Shown: piece after piece, positions 1-5,285 of the stretch
Position numbering within the stretch: the stretch's first letter is position 1
Layout: each line of letters begins with the position of its first letter
Origin: Erythrobacter sp.
Lineage (GTDB): Bacteria > Pseudomonadota > Alphaproteobacteria > Sphingomonadales > Sphingomonadaceae
Assembly: GCA_030731635.1 (NCBI GenBank)
Contig: JANQTR010000003.1
Location: 1 to 8,440, forward strand
Direction of reading: 5' to 3'
DNA length: 8,440 nucleotides
The notes under the pieces: generated by a model
What the model was told of the DNA's origin: nothing
Databases searched by the model: none
What the model saw: only the letters and a program-made list of their open reading frames with translations
Program-made: the position numbers and the translations under genes

Positions 1-588
1 CCCCGCGCCGCCTGCAAGCCCTGCCCCGCCGATCATCAAACTGCGACGAGAGAGCGCAAATCCGCCCGCCTGATCCGGTCTAGAGGGGGTCAAAGCAGGG
101 GCAAGCGTGGGCAAGACCGGGTCTAACCCGCCGCTAGAGCCGCCTGCCTTCGCCCTGACCGCCACCAGAATCCGCGCCGCTTCGGCCGCGTCGGGAGCGC
201 CGTTCCAGCCGCTGACATCGAGCAATTGAAACTGCCGGAACCCCAACGGCGCCATCGTCCCGTCAATTGACAGCGGCACCAGACACCCGCGTTCGCGCCC
301 ACGCTGCGCTTCGTCACGCACCCAGTTCGATGCGACCGATGTGGCAGACCACAGCACCACCACGCAATCCGCGCCTTCCAACGCGGCTTCGGTCGTCTGG
401 AGGAAATTCTCTCCCCCTTCCAACCGCCCATCCCACCAAACATCAAAGCCGCCCGATTCCAGCAGGTCGATCACGGGACGGGCGCTGGGCTGATCGGGGC
501 GTGAATAGCTGAGGAAAATCAGCGGGCGCGCAGGCGCGTCAGTGTCCGGGCCGGGAGCCGGGCCTGCGCTGTCATCGCCGCTTTGCAC
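1..588 (-). CDS. TIR-domain protein with predicted membrane segment or anchor, 3' end outside the window
   Basis: Seen: an open minus-strand frame of 196 codons with no stop before the window edge, so the C-terminus is missing. The TIR domain covers about residues 22-145: the first strand PLIFLSYSRPD (22-32), then FDVWWDGRLEGGENF (48-62), AALEGADCVVVLWSATSVASNWVRDE (about 68-93) and LVPLSIDG (103-110). Glu93 in WVRDE aligns with the catalytic glutamate of NAD-cleaving TIR domains (WVHKE in SARM1), so NADase activity is possible but not shown. A Gly/Pro/Ala-rich linker (about 148-176) leads to SRRSLMIGGAGLAGG (180-194), a basic patch followed by a hydrophobic run, probably the start of a membrane anchor; a further C-terminal domain is likely. 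Start: no ATG is in frame. GTG at 588-586 was chosen because AAAGGGGG (603-596) lies 7 bases upstream; in-frame GTG and TTG codons further upstream are less well placed. It is divergent from the SPFH gene. Role (immune effector, signalling or NAD metabolism) is unknown. Confidence 0.85.
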   Translation of the reverse strand, partial: MQSGDDSAGPAPGPDTDAPARPLIFLSYSRPDQPSARPVIDLLESGGFDVWWDGRLEGGENFLQTTEAALEGADCVVVLWSATSVASNWVRDEAQRGRERGCLVPLSIDGTMAPLGFRQFQLLDVSGWNGAPDAAEAARILVAVRAKAGGSSGGLDPVLPTLAPALTPSRPDQAGGFALSRRSLMIGGAGLAGGAG

Positions 589-595
589 TGTTTCG

Positions 596-603
596 CCCCC
601 TTT
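596..603 (-). promoter_or_regulatory. Ribosome binding site deciding the GTG start of the TIR gene
   Basis: On the minus strand the purine run AAAGGGGG ends 7 bases before GTG at 588-586. There is no in-frame ATG in the upstream region, so this site is the main reason for the chosen start. Confidence 0.55.
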
Positions 604-693
604 GCGCCATACCCCGCAAAATCCCACTTTATAGCCAAACCGCCCCCTGCGCCAAGCGGTGATGCGCAATCGCGCTTGACGAGCCTCACTGAT

Positions 694-721
694 GATATAA
701 ATATGATATCATAATTATATC
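694..721. promoter_or_regulatory. 28-bp AT-rich near-perfect palindrome, candidate operator between the divergent TIR and SPFH genes
   Basis: Seen: the 28 bases are symmetric about 707/708, with 13 of 14 base pairs matching; the only mismatch is the 701/714 pair. The perfect 12-bp core is TATGATATCATA (702-713) and the outer arms are GATATAA (694-700) and TTATATC (715-721). It is strikingly AT-rich in a GC-rich window. On the minus strand it contains an exact TATAAT (719-714), and on the plus strand TATGAT (702-707), so it overlaps plausible -10 elements for both directions. It ends 17 bases before the SPFH ATG. Inference: a dimeric repressor binding here could control both genes. The RHH protein encoded two genes downstream is one candidate; a PadR, GntR or MarR-type regulator from elsewhere is another. 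Confidence 0.6.
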
Positions 722-738
722 GTTTTTGGAGATTCGTC

Positions 739-1626
739 ATGTCCACTGCTCCCTCCCCCGCTCTTAATCGCAGTCTCGAACGCCCGGCGACAACGCAGAG
801 CGGTTATGTGATGCTGCTGGTCAGCCTTGCGCTGGTGGTTCTGGCGGTGTGGCTGGTCGCTGTGAACCCTGATGGCCCCAGTGCTATTGCCGCGATGATC
901 AGCGGCGTTGTCGGCCTGATGATCCTCACCGGGTTTTACATGATCAACCCCAACGAAGCTGCTGCAATCCAGCTGTTCGGTGCTTACAAGGGGACCGACC
1001 GCAACGAAGGCCTGCGCTGGGTGCTGCCGTGGCTGGCGCGCAAGAAGATCGCGGTACGCGCCAACAACGTCATTTCTGAAACGATCAAGGTCAATGATGC
1101 GCGCGGCAACCCGATTGAAATGGCCGCCCAGGTCGTATGGCGCGTAACCGACACCGCGCAGGCCCTGTTCGATGTCGATGATTACCGCGATTTCGTCACC
1201 GCGCAGATGGAAGCTGCGGTGCGGGCGATCGGGTCGCGCTATCCCTATGATGATATCGAACATCTTGAAATCACCCTGCGTGGCAATCACGAAGAAGTCG
1301 GCGTGGAACTGCGCGCGGCCCTGATTGAACGGCTGACAGTGGCCGGGATCACGGTGGATGAATGCGGCCTCACCCACTTGGCCTATGCCCCAGAAATTGC
1401 CGGCGCGATGCTGCGCCGCCAACAGGCCGAAGCGGTGATTTCTGCCCGCAAAAAACTGGTTGAAGGCGCGGTGACGATGGTTGAGATGGCGCTCACGCAA
1501 TTGAGCGAAAAGAACGTCGTCGAACTCGATGACGAACGCCGCGCGGCGATGGTTTCCAACCTGATGGTGGTGCTGTGCAGCGAGCGTGATACCCAGCCGG
1601 TGGTCAACGCAGGGTCGCTTTACTGA
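739..1626 (+). CDS. SPFH/band-7 domain membrane protein
   Basis: A 295-residue protein with a short polar N-terminus, two hydrophobic segments (about 22-42 and 48-69) and an SPFH domain (about 70-240) that begins FYMINPNEAAAIQLFGAYKG, where the NPNEAAAIQLFG phrasing is typical of stomatin/flotillin-like proteins. Further family features are the GLRWVLPWLARKKI stretch (91-104), VVWRVTDTAQALFDVDDY (132-149), and the Ala/Glu-rich helix AMLRRQQAEAVISARKKLVEGA (about 223-244). Known of the family: SPFH proteins oligomerise at the inner membrane and organise membrane domains or regulate proteases; the exact role of this one is not known. The ATG at 739 is preceded by TGGAG (727-731). It is the first gene of a three-gene plus-strand cluster with 6 bases to the RHH gene, and the strong palindrome 694-721 lies directly upstream. 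No NfeD-like partner is present here, unlike many stomatin operons. Confidence 0.9.
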   Translation: MSTAPSPALNRSLERPATTQSGYVMLLVSLALVVLAVWLVAVNPDGPSAIAAMISGVVGLMILTGFYMINPNEAAAIQLFGAYKGTDRNEGLRWVLPWLARKKIAVRANNVISETIKVNDARGNPIEMAAQVVWRVTDTAQALFDVDDYRDFVTAQMEAAVRAIGSRYPYDDIEHLEITLRGNHEEVGVELRAALIERLTVAGITVDECGLTHLAYAPEIAGAMLRRQQAEAVISARKKLVEGAVTMVEMALTQLSEKNVVELDDERRAAMVSNLMVVLCSERDTQPVVNAGSLY

Positions 1627-1632
1627 TCGGTC

Positions 1633-1863
1633 ATGTCTGCCAGGAAAGCCCCTTTGAAAAAACCTTTCGCGCTGCGCCTTGATCCGGCGTTGTTTGACGC
1701 GGTGCAGCGTTCAGCGGACGCTGACCTGCGCAGCGTCAACGCCGAAATCGAGGTGCTGCTGCGCGAAGCGCTGGCCCGGCGCGGGGTAAAGGTGGCGGTG
1801 AGCAAGGGCGCGAAACGGGGGCGGCCTGCGGGTTCGGGGAACGGAGGAAATGATGATGCGTGA
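1633..1863 (+). CDS. Arc-like ribbon-helix-helix DNA-binding protein with AT-hook-like tail
   Basis: A 76-residue protein. Residues 11-17 (PFALRLD) form the expected N-terminal beta-strand of a ribbon-helix-helix fold, followed by helix 1 (about 18-30, PALFDAVQRSADA) and helix 2 (about 33-50, RSVNAEIEVLLREALARR). The RSVNAEIEVLL phrasing is typical of Arc/MetJ-type repressors. The C-terminal tail is basic and contains KRGRPAG (61-67), whose RGRP core resembles an AT-hook that binds the minor groove of AT-rich DNA. It lies 6 bases after the SPFH stop without a clear ribosome binding site, so translation is probably coupled, and it overlaps the next gene by 8 bases. Inference: it may autoregulate the cluster through the AT-rich palindrome at 694-721. 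It could also be an antitoxin-like protein, but the neighbouring gene does not look like a known toxin. Confidence 0.82.
   Translation: MSARKAPLKKPFALRLDPALFDAVQRSADADLRSVNAEIEVLLREALARRGVKVAVSKGAKRGRPAGSGNGGNDDA
1843..1848 (+). promoter_or_regulatory. Ribosome binding site that decides among three tandem ATG starts
   Basis: GGAGGA lies inside the end of the RHH gene. Spacing is 1 base to the first ATG (1850), 4 to the second and 7 to the third (1856), which favours the third as the start of the small membrane protein. Confidence 0.6.
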
Positions 1864-2185
1864 TCAGGACAAGCCGTTCGTGCTGTATCGCCGTGGCCCG
1901 TGGAATTTCACCATAATGCCGCGCGGGACGATGGGATGGACCCAGTTCGGTGTATGGATGGCGCTGTTTGGGGTGCTGACCATAGGGTTTGCGGTCTATG
2001 CCGAAAGCCAAGAAGGCGGACCGGAATCCTGGCCTGAATTCTGGGTCGCGCTGGCGGCCTATCTGGCGGCGGTGCTGTTGTGGAGCCTTGCAAGCATACG
2101 CTGGATGAAGGCCCGTGCCGAGGTTATCGATGTCGAGGCGATGCTCAAACTGAAACGCGAGCAGGAGCGCAAAGGGCGGCGTTAA
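1856..2185 (+). CDS. Small protein with two predicted membrane segments, function unknown
   Basis: A 109-residue protein that I cannot place in a named family. It has an aromatic/basic N-terminus (PFVLYRRGPWNFTIMPRG, about 7-24), a first hydrophobic segment (about 30-49), an acidic/polar loop (50-60), a second hydrophobic segment (about 62-81), and a charged C-terminal helix (about 84-109, ending KREQERKGRR) likely to lie in the cytoplasm. Three ATG codons occur in tandem (1850, 1853, 1856). GGAGGA at 1843-1848 is 7 bases from the third, so 1856 is preferred; starting at 1850 would add two residues. The start overlaps the end of the RHH gene, indicating co-translation. Context suggests it works with the SPFH protein at the membrane, but this is inference only. 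Confidence 0.78.
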   Translation: MRDQDKPFVLYRRGPWNFTIMPRGTMGWTQFGVWMALFGVLTIGFAVYAESQEGGPESWPEFWVALAAYLAAVLLWSLASIRWMKARAEVIDVEAMLKLKREQERKGRR

Positions 2186-2284
2186 AGCACGCTGCGATCG
2201 ATCAGTCAGCCATTGCGTGGACCTGCGACTGGCAAACGTCACAGTCTTGATGACATTCGACCAAACCCATGCAATGTCCTGCCA

Positions 2285-3517
2285 ATGCGGGGAAATAGCG
2301 CACCTATTCTGGCAACCGTAGCGTTTATCGTGTTTGTCGATATGCTCGGTATCGGACTGATCCTGCCGGTCATGCCACGCCTGATTGGCGAAATCGCGGA
2401 CACCGGCCTTGATCACGCTGCTGAAATCGGCGGGCTGCTGACATTCGCCTATGCCGGAATGCAATTCCTGTTTGCGCCGATCATCGGCGGGTTGAGTGAT
2501 CGGTTCGGCCGCCGCCCGGTGTTGCTGACCACGCTGTTTCTGCTCGCCATCGACTATGCGATCATGGCGCTGGCGCCTACGCTGATCTGGCTTGTGATGG
2601 GCCGGATTGTATCGGGGATCATGGGCGCAAGCTGGGCTGCGGCGAATTCCTGCGTGGCTGATTGCGTGCCCGCCGAACGGCGCGGCGCCGCTTTCGGTTT
2701 GCTGGGCGGCGCGGGTGCGGCCGGGTTTGTGCTTGGCCCGGCGATTGGCGGTATGGCGGGCGAATGGGGAACGCGGATCCCATTTGTCATCGCCGCCTGC
2801 CTTGCCCTTGCCGGGACGCTGGCCGGATTGGCGTTGCTGAAGGAAACACTTCCGCTGAATCGTCGCCGTGCGTTCACCATCGCGCGCGCCAATCCGCTGG
2901 GTTCGATGGTGCAGATGGCCAAAACGCCGTTCGTCGCGCAATGCCTGATCGTGGCCTTTTTCATGCAATTGGCCGCGCAGGCGCAAATGTCGATCTGGGC
3001 CTTTTGGGGTGAATTGCAATTTGGCTGGACGCCGACGATCAGCGGCCTGACCGTGTCGTTGTATGGCGTGATGATCGGGATCGCGCAGGCCGTGCTGACC
3101 GGGAAAAGTATCGCCCGTTTCGGTGCATCGGCAACGGCAAGATATTCGCTGCTGTTCGGCGTGCCGTCCTATATCCTGCTGGCGTTGGCGACATCGACTC
3201 CGATCGTGCTAGCGGCGATTCTGGTGGGCATGCTCACCGGCATGACCTTTCCCGCGATGCAAAGCCTGATGACCTCTCGGGTCAGCGAGGATGCGCAGGG
3301 TGAACTTCAAGGGGCGATTGCCAGCGTCGTCAGCCTGACCTCGATCATCGGGCCGGTGTTGATGACGCAGATTTTCGGGCATTTTGCCGATCAACAGGGC
3401 CTGTATTTCCCCGGAGCGCCGTACCTTTTGTCGATCATCTTGCTGACAATCGCGATTGTCGTCTTGTGGCGAACGCTTGGCAGAGATCAATCGGCGGCTT
3501 TGGCTGCCATCGAGTAA
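2285..3517 (+). CDS. MFS efflux transporter, TCR/Tet type
   Basis: A 410-residue integral membrane protein with about 12 hydrophobic segments, the usual size for TetA-like drug:proton antiporters. TM1 carries VDMLGIGLILPVMPRLIGEI (18-37), the hallmark of the TCR/Tet group. The MFS motif A is at 68-78 (GGLSDRFGRRP, with Asp72 and Arg76/77). An antiporter motif C-like glycine-rich stretch GFVLGPAIGGMAG is at 147-159. A central hydrophilic loop (about 187-213) separates the two halves. Start: the frame is open up to a TTG at 2213, but the ATG at 2285 places TM1 immediately after the N-terminus, as in TetA proteins; no convincing ribosome binding site precedes either. Substrate cannot be read from sequence; sphingomonad and other proteobacterial homologues of this type are not all tetracycline pumps, so resistance should not be assumed. 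It converges with the VOC gene, with 16 bases between the stops. Confidence 0.9.
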   Translation: MRGNSAPILATVAFIVFVDMLGIGLILPVMPRLIGEIADTGLDHAAEIGGLLTFAYAGMQFLFAPIIGGLSDRFGRRPVLLTTLFLLAIDYAIMALAPTLIWLVMGRIVSGIMGASWAAANSCVADCVPAERRGAAFGLLGGAGAAGFVLGPAIGGMAGEWGTRIPFVIAACLALAGTLAGLALLKETLPLNRRRAFTIARANPLGSMVQMAKTPFVAQCLIVAFFMQLAAQAQMSIWAFWGELQFGWTPTISGLTVSLYGVMIGIAQAVLTGKSIARFGASATARYSLLFGVPSYILLALATSTPIVLAAILVGMLTGMTFPAMQSLMTSRVSEDAQGELQGAIASVVSLTSIIGPVLMTQIFGHFADQQGLYFPGAPYLLSIILLTIAIVVLWRTLGRDQSAALAAIE

Positions 3518-3533
3518 AGGGCCACGCGGCCGT

Positions 3534-4097
3534 TCACCCCTTGGCCGCATGCTCCGCGCGCGCAATCTCGTGCAGCCAATCGGCGTGGTGCGGGGCCTTC
3601 TTGGTCTGCGACCATTCTTCCAGCATCAACGGGGCAACGCGGGCGAGTTCGGCGTATTGTTCGGGCGTGCCGATATCGGCGGCCAATTCCACGCGGTGAC
3701 CGTTGGGATCGAAGAAATAGATCGATTTGAAGATGCCGTGATGGGTGGGGCCGAGCACATCGATGCCTTGCGCTTCGATGTGATCCTTGGCCTGCAACAG
3801 CTGTTCTTCGGATGCGACCCGAAGGGCCAGATGCTGCACCCAGACGGGCGTGTTTTCATCACGTCCCATCGGGGTTTGATTCGGTAACTCGAAAAACGCC
3901 AGAATGTTCCCGTTCCCCGCATCGAGAAACACATGCATGTAGGGATCATATTCGCCGGTCGATGGCACGTGATCTTCGGCAAAGGCCGTGGTGTAGGTCA
4001 TGCCCAGCACGCGGGCGTACCATTCCACCGTCTCCTTGGCATCCTTGCAGCGGTAGGCGGCATGGTGAATGCCGCCGAGGGAGACGGGGTGGGTCAT
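3534..4097 (-). CDS. VOC-superfamily metalloprotein (glyoxalase/dioxygenase-like), partner of hppD
   Basis: A 187-residue protein with two beta-alpha-beta-beta-beta modules of the vicinal oxygen chelate fold. The first module begins LGGIHHAAYRCKDAKETVEWYARVLGM-like sequence (7-33), the second VWVQHLALRV (85-94). Candidate metal ligands are His12, His89 and Glu137 (in GHRVELAAD), with SIYFFDPNGHRVEL (125-138) being typical of type I extradiol dioxygenases and related VOC enzymes. The last 45 or so residues form a helical tail with HHADWLHEIARAEH (170-183). Its ATG overlaps the hppD stop by 4 bases (ATGA on the minus strand), so it is translationally coupled to hppD. Inference: it acts on a tyrosine-pathway metabolite or a related aromatic compound. 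The actual reaction (dioxygenase, isomerase, lyase) cannot be decided from sequence. Confidence 0.85.
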   Translation of the reverse strand: MTHPVSLGGIHHAAYRCKDAKETVEWYARVLGMTYTTAFAEDHVPSTGEYDPYMHVFLDAGNGNILAFFELPNQTPMGRDENTPVWVQHLALRVASEEQLLQAKDHIEAQGIDVLGPTHHGIFKSIYFFDPNGHRVELAADIGTPEQYAELARVAPLMLEEWSQTKKAPHHADWLHEIARAEHAAKG

Positions 4098-5203
4098 TGC
4101 GCCGGTTCCTCCACGCTCAACACGCCGCGTTCGATCTGGTCGCGTTCCATGCTTTCGAACAAGGCTTTGAAATTGCCCTCGCCAAAGCCGTCATCGCCCT
4201 TGCGCTGGATGAATTCGAAAAACACCGGGCCGACCTGCGCCTGGGCGAAGATTTGCAACAGCAGGCGGGGGCTGCCGCCTTCTGTCGTGCCGTCCATCAG
4301 AATGCCGCGCATCTGGAGCGCCGCCACATCCTCGCCGTGGCCGGGCAGGCGTTCGTCCAGCATGGCGTAATAGGTGGCGGGCGGCGCGGTCATGAAGGGG
4401 ACACCGAGGGCCTTGAGCCGGTCCCAGCACGCCAACAGATCATCGCAGATCAGCGCGATATGCTGGATGCCTTCGCCGTTGAAGGCTTTCAGGAATTCAT
4501 CGATCTGGCCCTTGCCGCCTTCACCTTCTTCGTTGAGCGGTATGCGGATTTTACCGTCCGGCGCGGTCAGTGCCTTTGATGTCAGGCCGGTATATTCGCC
4601 CTTGATGTCGAAAAAGCGGATCTCGCGGAAATTGAACAGGGTCTCGTAATAATCGGCCCAATACTTCATCCGCCCGGTGTAGACGTTGTGGGTGAGGTGA
4701 TCGATGGTGTGGAAGCCTGCACCGACTGGGTGATGCTCAACACCGGGCAGATATTCAAAATCAATGTCGTAAATCGTCAGCCCATTGCCAGCCCCTGCGT
4801 AACGATCGACGAGATACAGGATCGCCCCGCCGATGCCGCGGATTGCGGGGATGCGCAGCTCCATCGGGCCGGGGTCATTGGCGACCGGCTCTGCCCCTTG
4901 GGCGATCAGGTGGGAGTAGGCCTTGGCCGCATCGCGCACCCGGAAGGCCATACCGCAGGCCGCCGCGCCATGTTCGCGCGCGAAATACCATGCCGCGCTG
5001 CGCGGTTCGTAATTGGCGATCAGGTTGATGCCGCCCTGTCGCCACAGATCGACATCCTTGGACCGGTGCTGCGCCACACGGGTGAAGCCCATCGCTTCGA
5101 ACACCGGTTCCAGCATGCCCTTTTCCGGCGCGCAAAACTCGACAAATTCGAACCCGTCGAGCCCGGCGGGGTTTTCAAACAGGTCGGTGGTCTGGACATT
5201 CAT
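4094..5203 (-). CDS. hppD: 4-hydroxyphenylpyruvate dioxygenase
   Basis: Converts 4-hydroxyphenylpyruvate and O2 to homogentisate and CO2 in tyrosine catabolism, using Fe(II). The 369-residue length is normal for bacterial HPPD. The N-terminal VOC-fold domain (about 15-150) begins GLDGFEFVEFCAPE, and the catalytic C-terminal domain (about 160-350) has all three iron ligands: His169 in TIDHLTHNV, His248 in GIQHIAL and Glu330 in PVFFEFIQR. These sit exactly 8 residues after the known ligands His161, His240 and Glu322 of the Pseudomonas enzyme. The C-terminal lid helix motif GDDGFGEGNFKALFESME (336-353) is intact. Start: the frame allows an ATG at 5248, but ATG at 5203 is preferred because GGGGA lies 8 bases upstream on the minus strand, the family starts here, and the extra 15 codons would cover the palindrome at 5232-5245. 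It is the first gene of a two-gene unit with the VOC gene. Confidence 0.95.
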   Translation of the reverse strand: MNVQTTDLFENPAGLDGFEFVEFCAPEKGMLEPVFEAMGFTRVAQHRSKDVDLWRQGGINLIANYEPRSAAWYFAREHGAAACGMAFRVRDAAKAYSHLIAQGAEPVANDPGPMELRIPAIRGIGGAILYLVDRYAGAGNGLTIYDIDFEYLPGVEHHPVGAGFHTIDHLTHNVYTGRMKYWADYYETLFNFREIRFFDIKGEYTGLTSKALTAPDGKIRIPLNEEGEGGKGQIDEFLKAFNGEGIQHIALICDDLLACWDRLKALGVPFMTAPPATYYAMLDERLPGHGEDVAALQMRGILMDGTTEGGSPRLLLQIFAQAQVGPVFFEFIQRKGDDGFGEGNFKALFESMERDQIERGVLSVEEPAQ

Positions 5204-5231
5204 CGCGGCAATCCCCGTTGGCAGGCATTTA

Positions 5232-5245
5232 GTTTCAATTGAAAC
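5232..5245. promoter_or_regulatory. Perfect 14-bp palindrome upstream of hppD, candidate operator
   Basis: GTTTCAATTGAAAC is a perfect palindrome ending 28 bases before the hppD ATG (5203) on the minus strand. Just upstream on that strand is GATAAT (5 of 6 to TATAAT, about 5254-5249), with TTGCGC 15 bases before it as a poor -35 candidate. The palindrome therefore lies at or just after the expected transcription start, where a repressor would block hppD-VOC expression. The regulator is not in the window; MarR, IclR and other families control tyrosine catabolism in other bacteria. Confidence 0.55.
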
Positions 5246-5248
5246 CAA

Positions 5249-5254
5249 TTATCC
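5249..5254 (-). promoter_or_regulatory. Possible -10 element of the hppD promoter
   Basis: GATAAT on the minus strand matches TATAAT at 5 of 6 positions and lies inside the 82-base gap between the hppD start and the thiolase-like gene stop at 5286. The -35 candidate TTGCGC is weak and spaced only 15 bases away, so the call rests mainly on the gap position and the adjacent palindrome. Confidence 0.35.
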
Positions 5255-5285
5255 GAAATCGCCGGTTTGCGCAAGGGTGCGGACT

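Noticed and set aside
123..512. Short open frames on both strands inside the left-edge region (123-446 minus, 267-512 plus)
   Set aside because: They lie in other frames of the TIR gene, which is supported by an intact TIR domain throughout.
676..707. TTGACG (676-681) as the -35 of the SPFH promoter
   Set aside because: Spacing to the best -10 (TATGAT, 702-707) is 20 bases and to TATAAA only 14, so the pair does not form a convincing promoter.
715..1500. 261-codon minus-strand open frame opposite the SPFH gene
   Set aside because: Low-complexity shadow composition and no start context; the SPFH protein is supported by family motifs.
2213..2284. TTG start at 2213 adding 24 residues to the MFS transporter
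   Set aside because: The added stretch is hydrophilic, unlike TetA-type N-termini, and has no ribosome binding site; ATG at 2285 fits the family better.
2186..2284. Promoter or terminator in the 99-base gap before the MFS gene, including a GATCGATC repeat
   Set aside because: No matching -35/-10 pair or hairpin with T-tract was found; the GATCGATC stretch is a short chance palindrome.
1736..3019. 427-codon minus-strand open frame opposite the RHH, two-TM and MFS genes
   Set aside because: Its translation is rich in His, Arg, Gln and Pro with no recognisable domain, typical of an antisense shadow in GC-rich DNA; the plus-strand proteins here are clearly real.
3526..3548. GCGGCC/GGCCGC inverted repeat between the convergent MFS and VOC genes as a terminator
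   Set aside because: Six GC pairs with an 11-base loop reaching into the VOC coding end, and no T-tract on either strand; too weak to call.
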